Numbered from the stretch's first letter, positions 1 through 10,864 are shown. The stretch is DNA of 64,000 bases from Cryptomeria japonica (GCF_030272615.1 NC_081413.1:551118136-551182135); one strand, 5' to 3'. A program made the numbers and translations. The notes: generated by a model from the letters alone, not told the origin.

Positions 1-694
1 TATTATATTTTACAAACCCTAAAAGAACAAAATCGCGGGTTTTGCATATAGGCGCCTTTTTGAGAGATCAACATCATTATTGTTATTGATTACTTGATAT
101 CTCTTTCTCTGGTTCTTGAAGCTTGAGGGTTTCAACTGGATTTCTTCATTGGAGAATGTTCATTCTTCATTGCATGGTGACTGTGAGATCGTGAAGGATC
201 AGTTGAATTGTTGCAGCTGTGATTGGCTTCATTCAGAGGTCAAATTGATGCTTATTGGAAACAGATCTGACTTCTTACAGGGCAGATTTGTATTAGGTTT
301 CAGTTCTTTGTTATTGCTGGTTTCTCTGAGGGTTTGGACGCCTTTTTCCCAAGCTCTCAGCTTGCTCACACATAGGCGCCTACAGTTCTTGTATTTAGGC
401 ATGGTTTAATGCTGAATAAGAGCAGATCTACATTGTTTTTCTTGAATAAAAAATCAGACCTTCAAATAAAAGCAAAGGATTCCGGGTATGCTTGTTATTT
501 GTTTTCAATTTACTGTTTCAGTAATCAGTTTGCTTATACTTATAATTTCCAAGCATATTTCTTGAAAATATATATTGCATACTTCAAAACCTACAAACCC
601 TTTTGCAGCTTCTGTCTATCTCTATAAGATAAAACACAAATTTAATAAGAAATTGCAGCAGCAGTAGAGTTGGACCAGCAAGGTTCATCACATA
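1..694. other. No supported gene; AT-rich flank
   Basis: Two short plus-strand reading frames (116-409 and 409-627) are open, but neither starts in a convincing context nor resembles a known protein. The hexamer-like string AGGCGCCT occurs twice (near 50 and 375). I see no LTR ends, RNA gene or splice-flanked exon that I can defend here. Confidence 0.4.
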
Positions 695-737
695 GAGATA
701 TCCGCACACCCAAAGCCAAGTATTTTGGCATTTCTTT
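695..737 (+). repeat. Left arm of 43-bp inverted repeat
   Basis: This segment is the reverse complement of 3699-3741 with only three differences, and similarity stops abruptly on both sides. In the orientation read at 3699 it runs from AAAGAAATG through CTTGGCTTTGGG to GACATCTC. The two copies lie about 3 kb apart in opposite orientation. It may be a junction piece shared by two copies of the same retroelement family, because the right copy abuts the proposed start of a solo LTR. Confidence 0.7.
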
Positions 738-1423
738 TAATTTCCATTTTTTACTCTTCTTGATTTTTCTTTTCTTTCTCATGATATTGCATTTCTTTTG
801 ACATATTTTCCACACTTTAGTTCATAAGCAATGAAGCTCACATGGGTTTGAGAATTATAGTGGCGCTGAAGCAGGATTTTAGATTTTTCACTAGCCACGA
901 CTTCACCTAGAAACCATAATGACGTAGAGCAATTAATTGTGTATAGTAATTGGAAGATTCAGTGTTGAGACACAATACGCAATTTTCTTCCGAGTCAAGT
1001 ACAAATCCTAACCAAATGATAAAGTTAAAGAAGAATAACCTCAGATTCTAAAGCACTTCACAAATAGTTATACAAGAAATGGACCGAACGTGAAATCCAA
1101 AGTGTGTTAACGTGTAAAAAAATAAAAATGAACACAAATGCCTTTCTCACAAACAAAGGCTCCCACTTAGGACACCTAAACTAAGCAAACGACTAACCAA
1201 AGCAAACTAAGTCTAAAAGCAAACTAAGCGAAAGCAAACTAAGCAAACTAACAACCTGACTCAACAAAAAAAATTTAACTAAAACACATGAAAGGGAACC
1301 TGCCCTAAGAGTATATACAAGACTTCTAGAACCAACATGACTCAGAGAAGCAACATATGTAGATGACTTTACATGATTTCTCAAATTGTGCAACAAGAGC
1401 ATGGCAACAATCACAGTTCAAAG
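738..1423. other. Intergenic, short GCAAACTAAG repeats
   Basis: No gene recognised. Between about 1179 and 1252 the decamer GCAAACTAAG and close variants recur about five times, which explains the Ser/Leu-rich minus-strand reading frame over it. The rest is unremarkable AT-rich sequence. Confidence 0.4.
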
Positions 1424-2930
1424 TCAGGCAATCTCATCCTTGAACACGAAGAAGCAAGCTCTCCCAATACATCCCTCAAACTCAAGCAATTTCTCGCGCA
1501 AGATAATTAGTTCTGGCAACTCATTGGGGCCGTGGTCAATCCAAATGCAAGTTGTTTTCCCAAAACTCCCATAATCAGAATCATAATAACTTTCAAAACT
1601 AGGATTAAGGAGGGAGACAACCTTGCGTGAATCGTCTTCAAATGGTGTTCCTTGCATGCTATCCATCAATGCTTGGTATGCAAAGGAATCCTCAGCAGCC
1701 TCAGTTGGTTGCCATTGGTGGTTTATCATTCCACTTGCATCTTTGATATTCAAATTTGCACTCGCTTGTTCTTCTTGAATCCTTAGAAATGGACTTAGCA
1801 TAGCCTCAATTTTTCTTTCGTATTTTGCCTCCATGGTAACAAGAAGTTCACTATCTTGCATAAACCATGCATCTTTGTGCAACTCCATAAGCATATCTTA
1901 AAATATAGAGTCTCCTTGATAAGCTGATCTTCAAAGATCTCTGGTTGCTCAAATGTTGACATTGATGGTAGCACACCTCAAAGTGCCCTTCGCTCTCTAG
2001 CTCCATTTGTTTATCTTCAAGGACGCTTGAAAATTCTTCCTTTAGGACAGCTTGAAGCTCCTCATTTGACTCTTCTTGTGACAAGGATGAATGCTTATTT
2101 GAATCTTCATCAAGGGTTACTTCCTCTTGGAGTGTATGGGAATTACTTCTTTGTTCTTGAAATGGTGAGGCATCAAATTTGTGATAATCTTTCAAGTCAC
2201 CTATGCCTTTTGCTACATTTTCCCTCTCAATCTCTTGATGATCCTCTTCACAAGTGTCCACAGTTTGTAGCATTTCATGCCTTGATGTTACCAATCATTG
2301 ATCATCCCATGCTACCATCTTGCTGGCTTGAGCATTTTCAATTGTGTCCTTAACTTCCACTCCAACGCCTTCTTCCTCGGGTGCAAGGCATGCAAAGCTA
2401 TCACTCACCGCAACACATTGATCATCAAGTTGAATCGTGCTATCAGCTTGCAAGTCAATCAAAAATGTATCAGGAGGTTGAAGTTGATGATGAACCATGC
2501 CTCTCACGGCAACTCGTTTGCCTTTGAACAGTTTTGGCAGTGACTCCTTTTGTGCTTCTTCAATGAGACCTTTTAGCTCCCCTTCAAATAGCATTGTTGT
2601 GATGATGTCTTTCAGCGCCGACTCAAATTGTTCTTCATATTTGGGCTCACTTGTGATAACTTGTAATTCTTCGTTCAACATGTCAATATGATTGCCTTCC
2701 TCTCCAAGGATGCTTGATATTTCTTGTAATTCATTCTCAAGGATCTCCTTTTGTAGCTTGAATGAATATTCTTCAAGGAATTCCTCTTCTTGCAATGGAT
2801 GTGAATCACTTTCTTCCTTGATTGTCGAATTAACACCTTGATCATCACTTGTCACTACTTCCTTAACTTGAACATTCTCTACCTCACCATATCCTTCCTT
2901 GGGCATGAGGTGCACAAATTTGTTTTCCAC
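1424..2930 (-). pseudogene. Unrecognised Glu/Gln-rich acidic reading frame, broken
   Basis: A minus-strand frame runs from 2930 to 1851, interrupted by one in-frame TGA at 2297-2295, and continues in another frame from 1894 to 1424 after a frameshift. The product would be strongly acidic, with coiled-coil-like stretches. A motif of the form SH-x-LQEE followed by 40-50 residues ending EELQ-x2-L-x-EE appears in both halves, so the protein looks internally duplicated. A second repeated motif, HQ-W/L-QP followed by DSFA, is also present in both halves. The C-terminal part contains GPNELPELI. I do not recognise a family. Being on the same strand as the gypsy element upstream, it may be an accessory ORF of a retroelement, or a decayed host gene. 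Confidence 0.4.
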
Positions 2931-3698
2931 AATAGCAGATTGACTTCAGGTTTGATTGTACTAACTTCATTGCCTGATGATGCGGTATCACTTCTTTAGC
3001 TCTTCTATACTCATCAGCTACAAGATATGTTGTCTAAATTTTGTTTGTAATGCATTCATCTGCTGACTCAGGTATTCCATATTGACATCTGACTTGACTG
3101 ATTGCCTCTTGACACAATGAGCAAGTGAATTCAGAGTGAGGTGTATTAAGAATCCTGCACCACAAAGGTAGCAATGTGTTCCAAACATAAGTTACCATCA
3201 AGATATAGCTGATTTTTGATTATATCTCCCTGAACCTCGTGAATGTATCATTGCATTCTGGAACACTGAAATTATTGGCTTCCGGTTTTGGAATATCCCA
3301 AAGGAAGATCTTTCCTTGTAGTGCTAGCTCCACTCTTGACAAAAACGTCAAGCAATGCAATTTATCATGCTATAGCCTCATGAATTCTACACATCCCTGG
3401 TGCTGCGAATTCGAACAAGCTGCATGGGTGTAGCTGTGCTTTCAAAGTCTACCAAAGCTAGAAGATATCAACTTGCTGATCTTCTTGGCAATGCAAATCA
3501 CGAAACTGTGGCTGTTTTTGATTTTTTTGATATTTGAATTTTTTATGGATATTTGAAATTTCACTTTTTTAATTTTTTCAACTTTTCACTTTTTTTTTTG
3601 ATTTTAGGAATAAGAGACATCTAGCAAATCTCAAATGTAGCTTGAAAGCTCAAATTGGTTCTAGCTGTGGAAGATTTGAACATCCAACGATGCAAGTG
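2931..3698. other. No supported gene; T-rich stretch
   Basis: The stretch 3500-3600 is a T-rich low-complexity tract ending in GATTTTAGG on the plus strand. On the minus strand 3100-3400 keeps short open stretches upstream of the acidic frame, with several stops, and may be its decayed 5' part. Direct 15-bp copies of GATGCAAGTGAAAGA occur at about 3689 and 3756. Confidence 0.35.
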
Positions 3699-3741
3699 AA
3701 AGAAATGTCAAAATACTTGGCTTTGGGTGTGTGGACATCTC
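3699..3741 (-). repeat. Right arm of 43-bp inverted repeat
   Basis: Partner of 695-737 in inverted orientation, 40 of 43 positions identical. It spans the proposed 5' boundary of the solo LTR beginning near 3728, so part of the repeat is LTR terminus and part is flank. That arrangement suggests that the other copy once adjoined a similar LTR end. Confidence 0.7.
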
Positions 3742-5225
3742 TACACTTCCCTAGTGGATGCAAGTGAAAGAGATCAAGCGATGAATAGGGATGATAACCA
3801 GAAAGGCAGAGGAGGAATATCTAGAGATAACTTCATCAACAAACTGCAGATTGCAAGGAGAGAAGCATAGGATGATTGAATGATGGTGAATAAGGACATC
3901 TCAACAGCTTGCGGAGGTCAGGGTTCAAGGAAGGATATCAGCATAGTCAATGTAGAGGTGTAGCTCATGGTCGGATGCAAGACCCAACAAGATGTTGAAG
4001 GGATCGAGATTCACTAGCATAGAGAATGAGGATCAGCTCCAAGATGACAATAGGTGCAAGTGAAATGCAAGAATAAAGGAACTCAACGACTACAAGTACG
4101 AGATATTTATCAAGGGTCAAGCATAAGGTGAGCTTCCAAATTAGAGAAGGCTGACTTGATTGAGGATATGCAAGCTGAGGTGGCGCTAACTCATCTCCAT
4201 TCATCAATCAAGGTCAATATGTCCAAGTTCAGCAAACCTGATTCATTCAAGGATGGAGCAAGTGACACATGTCACTTTATCAAATATTGTTTATCCTACC
4301 TTACCTCATCTCTCATTGGTTCAAATTCAATGTTGGACATGTGTCCCAAAATGTAATTTTATCATTGGTCAAGCATTAAATGTAGTGCAAAGTTAGTTGT
4401 AACTAACCCTAATTAGGGTTTTATCATGTAATCCTGGCCATTGATTTGGATTTAATTTTGGCCATTCATTTGTAAAGGGAGCTTATATAAGGCTTGCTCT
4501 CCTCATTTGTAAAGGTTAATAGATTATTAGATAGCAAGCAGTTAGTAGTTAGAGTAGAGTAGGAGGAGAAGGCAAAAATTGTTGCCAAGCATGTAAATAA
4601 ACACTCTTCATTGAATTTATGGTGAATAATGGTGTTTCTTTTGCATATTGTATGGTTTCTTGTTATATCCTCGTGTTAGATGAAATTCATTGATTGTGAT
4701 GGAGTAATGTGTGGATGTTGATAATTCCTTGGTTCATAATATTTGTGGTTGGATGATTTTCAATTATAGTGCATAGTTAGGCTAAACATCAAGATGTGCT
4801 TAGTTCAATTTTGGATATTCGTATTCAAGTTGGGCTAGTATATTGGTTATTTGGATGAATATTCATGATATGAAAACCTTTCATTTACCTTGGAAGATTG
4901 TATTGATTTTATGTAGTTGTCGGCAACAGGGCGAGGCAAAGCTCGGTTTAAGGAATGTGTCCATCTAGGCATGATCTAGTGCTATCATTGGTCTTAGGAG
5001 TAGACTAGATTTCTCTAAATCCTCAATACCTTTTGTCTTTTTTTCAAGCCAAGTAGATTTCCACATTCGAGCCTCATTCAAGTTCAAGTAAAAGGTAAGT
5101 CCTCTTGTGATTCCAGCAATATCACATCAAACCATTGAATTACCTGACTTGACAATAGAAACCTTGGAGTCACCTCGTATGATCAGATAGCTTAGCATTC
5201 GAGAGGATTTTGTACAATAGAAACA
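3728..5225 (+). mobile_element. Solo LTR, about 1.5 kb (start uncertain)
   Basis: Plus-strand LTR. Its promoter and 3' half align with the two giant solo LTRs of this window: the telo-box palindrome at 4405-4420, TATATAA at 4484-4490, the motif CTCATTTGTAAAGG just downstream, GGCAA-x5-TTGTTGCC, and near the end GATTCCAGCAA followed by CACATCA and CCTTGGAGTC. The TATA-to-end distance (741 bp) is like that of the relatives (823 and 860 bp). The right end is placed at AAACA, 5225, where the gypsy accessory ORF on the minus strand is interrupted. The following TTTGG (5226-5230) recurs at 3722-3726, one base before the candidate start TGTGTGG, so a TTTGG duplication is plausible but off by one base. 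The left end is the weak point. Confidence 0.6.
4405..4490 (+). promoter_or_regulatory. LTR promoter: telo-box palindrome plus TATA
   Basis: A 16-bp perfect palindrome AACCCTAATTAGGGTT at 4405-4420 is followed 64 bp later by TATATAA (4484-4490). The downstream CTCATTTGTAAAGG is shared with the two other LTRs and probably lies at or just after the transcription start. AAACCCTA-type telo-boxes are known plant promoter elements; their function here is inferred from position. Confidence 0.6.
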
Positions 5226-5230
5226 TTTGG

Positions 5231-6320
5231 CTTTGTTGATTGGTCTTGGTTTTTAAGCTTTTTCCGGAGCCTACCACTGCTTCTTTGAGATTTCCCTTTT
5301 GCGGCTGCAGGACTACTTCCTATAGCCAACTCTTCAACCACTTCAATGGTTACAGGAGAAACTATTTTTACAACTTTACTTTTTTTGGCCGCAGGAGAGG
5401 GTAAATTCTCACTTTTACCTCTCTTCCTTATTTTCTATGTCAACCTGTTTTTCTTTGCCTTTTTCCTTCCGTATGGAAGCCCTAGTTTTTATTAGACTTT
5501 GAGAAGGAACCCCTGCTGTAGCTTTTTCTTGTATGGGTTCCTCTGCTGCTGGAACATTTTGTTCTGATGATATCCCGGAGGATGAGAGTTCAAGAGGGGA
5601 ACCAGGTTTCTCAAGATTTTCCAAATTTTCTTGTTCTTGAGATGGAAGTGGTTCCTCTATAACCATATTTTCTACCCTAAACATCCTAATTTCAACAAAT
5701 TCATTCCAAGACATTGGAGAAATATCTCTCAAAGATCTTTCAACTAATAGCTTAATTAGGCAATGATGAGAAATAGAGTGAGGCCTACCTTTCTGGGTCC
5801 CTGCTGCCCTTATGGAAAGAAGGTTGTACAATAGGCTTGGGACATTCATCCTTCTTCCGTGGCGTACATGACTCAGAAGCTTGAAGTGATGGGAATGCAG
5901 ACACGAGAACCCGCCTTCACAGGTTAAATACTTTAAAACATACAATGCTGCTGCTCTCCATTCAGGCGGAAGAGCTTCTCGCCCAGCTCCTTGTCTATCT
6001 ACTACTAAGGGTGGGTCTCTCGGACGTGTAAATTCTGCTATTGCACTACGTGCATCCTTGGATTCTGAGTACTTTTCTCCGTCAGTTGGTAACCCAGTTA
6101 CCTCTGCAATCCGTTCCTCTATAACCACAACTCTCAAACCTTTTACTTGGGCTTCTCCATCTGAAAGTGTGCGGGTAAATTCCCTTGCAATTTCCTCATT
6201 AAACTCCGTCAGCTTCAAAAAATAATCCAGCCACCCACTGTTGCGGAATATTGGCTCACAATCTTGGTCTTGAAGGACTTCATGGACTGTCGGCTCATGA
6301 CGAACAGGTGGACCACCCAT
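5231..6320 (-). pseudogene. Accessory ORF downstream of gypsy pol
   Basis: The minus-strand frame 6320-5415 encodes 301 residues. Residues about 45-95 read as a helical segment containing AREFTRTLSDGEAQVKG, then IAEVTGLP. That pattern resembles the 'putative plant transposon protein' domain found in extra ORFs of Athila/Tat-type elements (family assignment from memory, moderate). The C-terminal third is rich in Ser, Pro, Lys and Glu and looks disordered. After the stop near 5415 the same low-complexity Lys/Ser-rich sequence continues in another frame to about 5231, so one frameshift has cut the tail. The solo LTR at 5225 then interrupts it. Role unknown; such ORFs sit where env-like genes lie in related elements. 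Confidence 0.55.
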
Positions 6321-6984
6321 TGCAGTGATAACACTTTCTACTCTATAATGGCGTAAATCTGCCCAATTTCTGCACTAAAATATACTCAATGTGCCTTTAC
6401 TTGGTCGGAACCTAGCTGCAATCTAAAAATAGTTCTAAGCAGAAAGGACACAATACAAAATATCACCTCAAACTAGAAATTTGAAAAATTAAAACGCAAT
6501 CCAAGAGGACATAAGAATTATCTGCTAGTTATTATTAGCGTATGTTCCCCCCCCCCCCCCAACCTAAGGTTTAACAGGTGTCCACACATGTGGAGGAGGA
6601 TTGAAAAGGACTCTATGCAAAATATCATAATGATAGTTAATGTGGTTTAATTATATAATGCAACAAAAATAAATACACACGAGCATACCTGACATCAGGC
6701 GATAATGACTGCAGCTGAAGACATTGAGCCGTCATGCATGGAAAACGAGGCGGAAATGGATGGAGCGAAAGGAAAGAATGAGTGAATACGGAATGGAATA
6801 TTTATTGTGCAGAAATGTACTTCCTCCAGATGTGGAAGTATTTATTATGATCATGCAGCAAAGATTTAAGATGGAGTGGTAACGGCAAAGTTGTCGCCAG
6901 TTATTGCAAGAATCTTGGCATGCTCGGCAGTGGAGAACAACTGCAGGAAGTATTCTTGCTAAGAGGTTTGTGGTACAGGCGCAA
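6321..6984. other. Spacer between gypsy pol and accessory ORF
   Basis: Contains a run of 14 C at 6547-6560 (poly-G on the element's sense strand) and otherwise no coding sense. The frame of integrase stays open to 6732, but after the motif NGHRLR near 6990 the residues no longer look like integrase. The poly-G could be a relic of a polypurine tract, but no LTR start follows it. Confidence 0.45.
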
Positions 6985-7629
6985 GCTCGTAGTCGATGAC
7001 CATTGACTAACAATTTAAACTTAAGAGGATCAATTGTAGATAATCTGACGACACCATTAGAGAATATTTCAACTATCTCATAAGGCCCTAACCACTGTAA
7101 TTTTCCCAAATTATCTTTATACCTCAAATCATAGAGAAGGGCCCAATCACCTAGCTTGAATGATTTATCTTTGATATAGCGATCATGCCACTTCATGCGC
7201 TGGTTTTGAATTGATTCGGTGTGCTGCAGGGCAAACTTTCTTATTTCATGTAAGGCATTAAGCTGCAGGAGCCTTTCCTCTTGTGCTACAGAAAGAGTCG
7301 TTCTCAAGGTTTTGTGCTCAAATTCTACAGGCATCATTGCTTTTGTCCCATATACCATTTCAAATGGTGTAAACCCTGTTGTTGTTTTCCAGGTGGTACT
7401 ATAAGCCCATACTGCTTCAAATAATGTGCTAGACCAATCTCTTCGGTTAAGAGCTACTGTTTTGGTCAATATTGATTCAAGCTCCCTGATAGTGATCTTT
7501 GCTTGTCCATTAGCTCGAGGATGATAAAGAGTGGATTTCCTATGCCTTACATTGTATTCATTAACCAGGGCTGTAATCAAAGTGGAAGTAAATTGTGCCC
7601 CTTGATCTGTTACTGTTTCTCTAGGAACT
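6985..7629 (-). pseudogene. Gypsy integrase, C-terminal half
   Basis: Minus-strand continuation of the integrase interrupted at 11719. It begins with PRETVTDQGAQFTS, the segment carrying the second catalytic Asp of the DD(35)E core. It continues with YHPRANGQ and RELESIL, where the catalytic Glu is expected, and FTPFEMVYGTKAMMPVE. The C-terminal region has KLGDWALLYD, GPYEI and finally NGHRLR, without a chromodomain, as in Athila/Tat integrases. Substitutions such as NGQAKITIRELE in place of the usual NGQAE-x-x-NRE show decay, although this part has no stop. The first five bases (GAACT on the plus strand, 7625-7629) are the target-site duplication of the solo LTR. Confidence 0.85.
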
Positions 7630-8094
7630 TGTTGTGACCATTTCACACAGCGCCCCATTGCAAATGGGGACCCTTGCTTTTTGCTTTCTAGGGTTTGTTT
7701 TCTAGGTCTTTTAGGGTTTTGTCTGTTAGCCTTTAACTTTCGAATGTCGCCAAGGGGATCACCTGGATAGCAGGTTCTGCTTGAGTTAGGTCAAGTTGAT
7801 GAGTGATGAAGTCTGGAATGTCTTGATCCTGAAAATTGGCTAAGTCTGGAATGTCCCGATCCTGAAAATTGGCTGAGTCTGGAATGTCTTGATCCTGAAA
7901 TTTGACTAAGTCTGGAAAACTGAAAAACCTCCAAAAACTAGATTTTGCAATATAACTCTTGGAGGTCTGAAACCACTCTCAAACATCCTGAAAGTACATA
8001 TGGAATATAACTTAAAGTATAAGTGACATTTCACTTATGCTTAAATGTTATATTCCATAAAATGATCCTGACGGAGAGTTCAAAAAGTCAAATT

Positions 8095-9635
8095 TTGCTC
8101 TTGACCCTTCCAGAGGGTCCAAAGCGAATTTCGCTCCTGACCCTTCCAGAGGGTCCAAGGCGAAAATCAATCTAGGACTCATTTCTTGCCTTATTTGACC
8201 AAATTTTGATTTGCAAGGCATTTTGAAGGGAAAGTTGGAAATGTTTGAAAACCTTGAAAAAATGATGGATTTTGGCCAAGATTAGGAATTTCGCTCCTGA
8301 CCGTTGCTGAGGGTCCAAAGCGAAATTCATTATAAACTTCATTTGCCACCTTGTTTGAGCTTGAAACCTTGTTCCTGGCCTTGAAAATGATCTTACCTTG
8401 CCCTGTGAAGTGATTTGAGACTAAAAGATTGAGCAGTTTAGCCTAGATTGTGAATTTCGCTCCTGACCCTTGCTGAGGGTCTAGAGCGAAAATCTTATTG
8501 GAGCTTATTTTTCACTAATTTTGGCTAACTTGTTTTGTGCAGGGTCTCCTAGAAGGAAGATTGGACGTCACTTGATGCATTTGGAGGTTTGAAAGCATGA
8601 AAAATGGTGAATTTTGGGCAACAAAGGTAAATTCGCTCCTGACCCTTGCTGAAGGCCCAAGGCGAAATTTTGAATTTCCTTTATTTTGTAGTGAAAAAGT
8701 CAAGTTTTGGACATAGAGTGAAACAAGGACATCTCCCTTTACCCACCTGAGAAAGTGTCAACTTGAAAACATGAAGGATTTTGTTGAAAACTTAAAATTC
8801 GCTCCTGACCCTTGCTGAGGGTCCAGGGCGAAAATTTTATGGGGGATGTTTTTGCTTAGTTTTGGAATGTCAAAGAGGTTTCAAGGTGAAAAATGAAACA
8901 TTTTGAGTCTAGATTGCAAAATTCGCTCCTGACCCTTGCTGAGGGTCTAGGGCGAAAAACTTGGAAGGAGGCTTTTCTGGCTTGGTTTGATTGAAATGAA
9001 GTATCAAAGGCATATTGAAAAGAGAAATAAACATGGTCTTGCGTAGTGAAGGAGTTTCAAGTTTGAAAAATGAAGATTTTTAGTCAAAATTGCAAAAATC
9101 GCTCTTGACCCTTGCTGAGGGCCTAGGGCAAAAATTGCAAAATCAACCTATTTCCTTTGAGTTTTGGCTAAGGCAAGGATGCACTAGGGTAAAAATGGCC
9201 TTCAAAAACATGATGAATAAAGATTTGCTTCCAAAACTTGATGATTCTAAGCGAGGGAAGAAAAATCGCTCTTGACCCTTGCTGAGGGTCTAGGGCGAAA
9301 ATTTGAAAATCCCCTATTTTGCCTTGCAGGAACGAACCAAGCTTGGATGGAGTGAAAGAAGAAGACCTTTGCCTAGCCTTCAAGGGTGGATTCAAGAAAA
9401 GTTGATGAAGGAGTAAGCACAAATTTGAAAAATCGCTCCTGACCCTTGCTGAGGGTCCAGGGCAAAAAAAATCCTAAATGCACTTTTCTTCCAAAATTCA
9501 AGTGAAATCAAACCCAAACTCCAGTAAAAGATGCCATTTGGAGTGCCTTGGTGATATCTTGGATTTGCAAAAATAGGATATTCAAGGCCTAATTTGGAAA
9601 ATCGCTCCTGACCCTTGCTGAGGGTCTAGGGTGAA
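8095..9635 (+). repeat. Array of 11 phased 35-bp hairpin motifs
   Basis: Eleven copies of a 35-bp imperfect palindrome start at 8095, 8130, 8290, 8456, 8632, 8798, 8922, 9098, 9265, 9432 and 9601. The left arm is TTCGCTCCTGACCCT and the right arm AGGGTCCAGGGCGAA, separated by about 5 nt. Thirteen of 15 positions can pair (one as G-T). After the first two, which are adjacent, spacing is 160-176 bp except one of 124 bp, with a mode of about 167. The spacers are more diverged but share a run like GTTTGAAAA-x-ATGAA before each motif, so the whole is a degenerate tandem repeat of about 167 bp with a conserved core. Confidence 0.9.
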
Positions 9636-10343
9636 ATTATTGTCAATCTTCGTTGAGGCCTTAATCAAACATTGATGCTCCTCAAATCCCCCAAAATTGC
9701 TAACTTCGAAGCCTTTGGAAAGGATAAATTAAGTTCGCATTTATTAAGGCATTGGCAATTTAATAAATTAATTTTTAGGCCTTGAAATAAATAAAAAAAA
9801 TTCCCCTTGGAGGCATTGAAATTAATTTTGAAAATGAAAAAATTAAGTTGGGCACTCAATATTTGTTATTTGCCTTTATTTGTCAAGTCGGCCTCCTTTT
9901 TAGTGGTTTTTTATTTTATTTTAAGGCTTATTTGCTAGGTCGGCCTCATGGTTGATTAGGGTGAGCGCTCTATATAATGGGGGAGTATTGCTTTAAGTTT
10001 CAAATCATTCATTCATTCTTCTAAGTACGAAGTTGAGGAGCAAATTGGAGAGGCGAATTTCTTGCTAGATTGAAGAATAATTTCCAGATTTTGGAAGGTA
10101 TTTGAAGGCGAATTTCCTGATTTTGAAGAAGCTTGTGGAAGGTAGAGCTCTTTTGAAGACTAATGGAGGCGTAATTCATCCAAGGGAAGACTACAATCTA
10201 AACCGTGTCTAGCAAAATCCAGTCTTCTTTCATCATTTTCGAAGGTCTTAGAGTTAAGTATTCAAGAGAAGGCATCAAATGGCGGCTCGGAGTCGGAAGA
10301 TCTATTACTTGGCAGACTCTCATCAAAGAAAATCAAGCCAGAT

Positions 10344-10433
10344 CAAGGACGACCTCCTCCCGTCTAGCATCGACAAGGGCGACCTCCTCCAATCCAGTTT
10401 CATTAAGGACGACCTTCTCCATCTATCTTCCAA
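10344..10433 (+). repeat. 30-bp tandem repeat, three copies
   Basis: Copies start at 10344, 10374 and 10404, an exact 30-bp period. The conserved core is AAGGACGACCTCCTCC with small changes, followed by a variable part. It lies inside the giant LTR about 430 bp upstream of its TATA box. The period divisible by three keeps a frame open across it, but I see no evidence of a protein. Confidence 0.8.
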
Positions 10434-10775
10434 TCCAGCATTCCAAGGCGAGGTACACAATCATCCTGCACATCAAAGACAAAAGGAGTTAGAGCAAGGG
10501 TTCGTTGAAGAAGCAGATAGTTTCAGAAGAGTTAATTAAAGCTAGCTTCTCAGCAACATCAAATTGGCATCAACCAAGTGTCAGACGAGGTGGCATCCCA
10601 GTCTCTAGTCGGTGTGGTCCACCTCAGCATGTCCAGATTCAATGTACCTAACTCATGGGAGGTGGTACAAACTTCGATGTACCTACCCCAGCTATCCATT
10701 GGTCGAATTTTCCAGAGAAGACATGTGTCCAATTAATACAATTATTTCATTGGTCAGAATTGAGTTTGTTGTAAC

Positions 10776-10864
10776 AAACCCTAATTAGGGTTTTCATTGT
10801 AGAATCTTGGCCATTGATCTCAAATTGATCTTAGCCATCAAATTGTATTGTGGGCACTATATAA
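10776..10864 (+). promoter_or_regulatory. Giant-LTR promoter: telo-box palindrome plus TATA
   Basis: The 18-bp perfect palindrome AAACCCTAATTAGGGTTT occupies 10776-10793, and TATATAA is at 10858-10864, 65 bp downstream. Just after it comes CTTCATTTGTAAAGG, shared with the LTRs at 4.5 kb and 30.5 kb. The arrangement marks the U3/R boundary of the LTR on the plus strand. Confidence 0.65.

Noticed and set aside
6547-6560. Polypurine tract of the gypsy element
   Set aside because: Fourteen G on the sense strand fit in position only loosely; no LTR start follows and an ORF lies downstream, so I list it as a homopolymer only.
8095-9635. CRISPR-like array
   Set aside because: The repeats are regularly spaced, but spacers are about 130 bp, themselves related, and the array lies in a plant LTR with exact target duplications; no cas genes.
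10205-10539. Overlapping reading frames of 86 and 95 codons as a gene
   Set aside because: They lie within the giant LTR and stay open because of a 30-bp tandem repeat; no motif or splice context.
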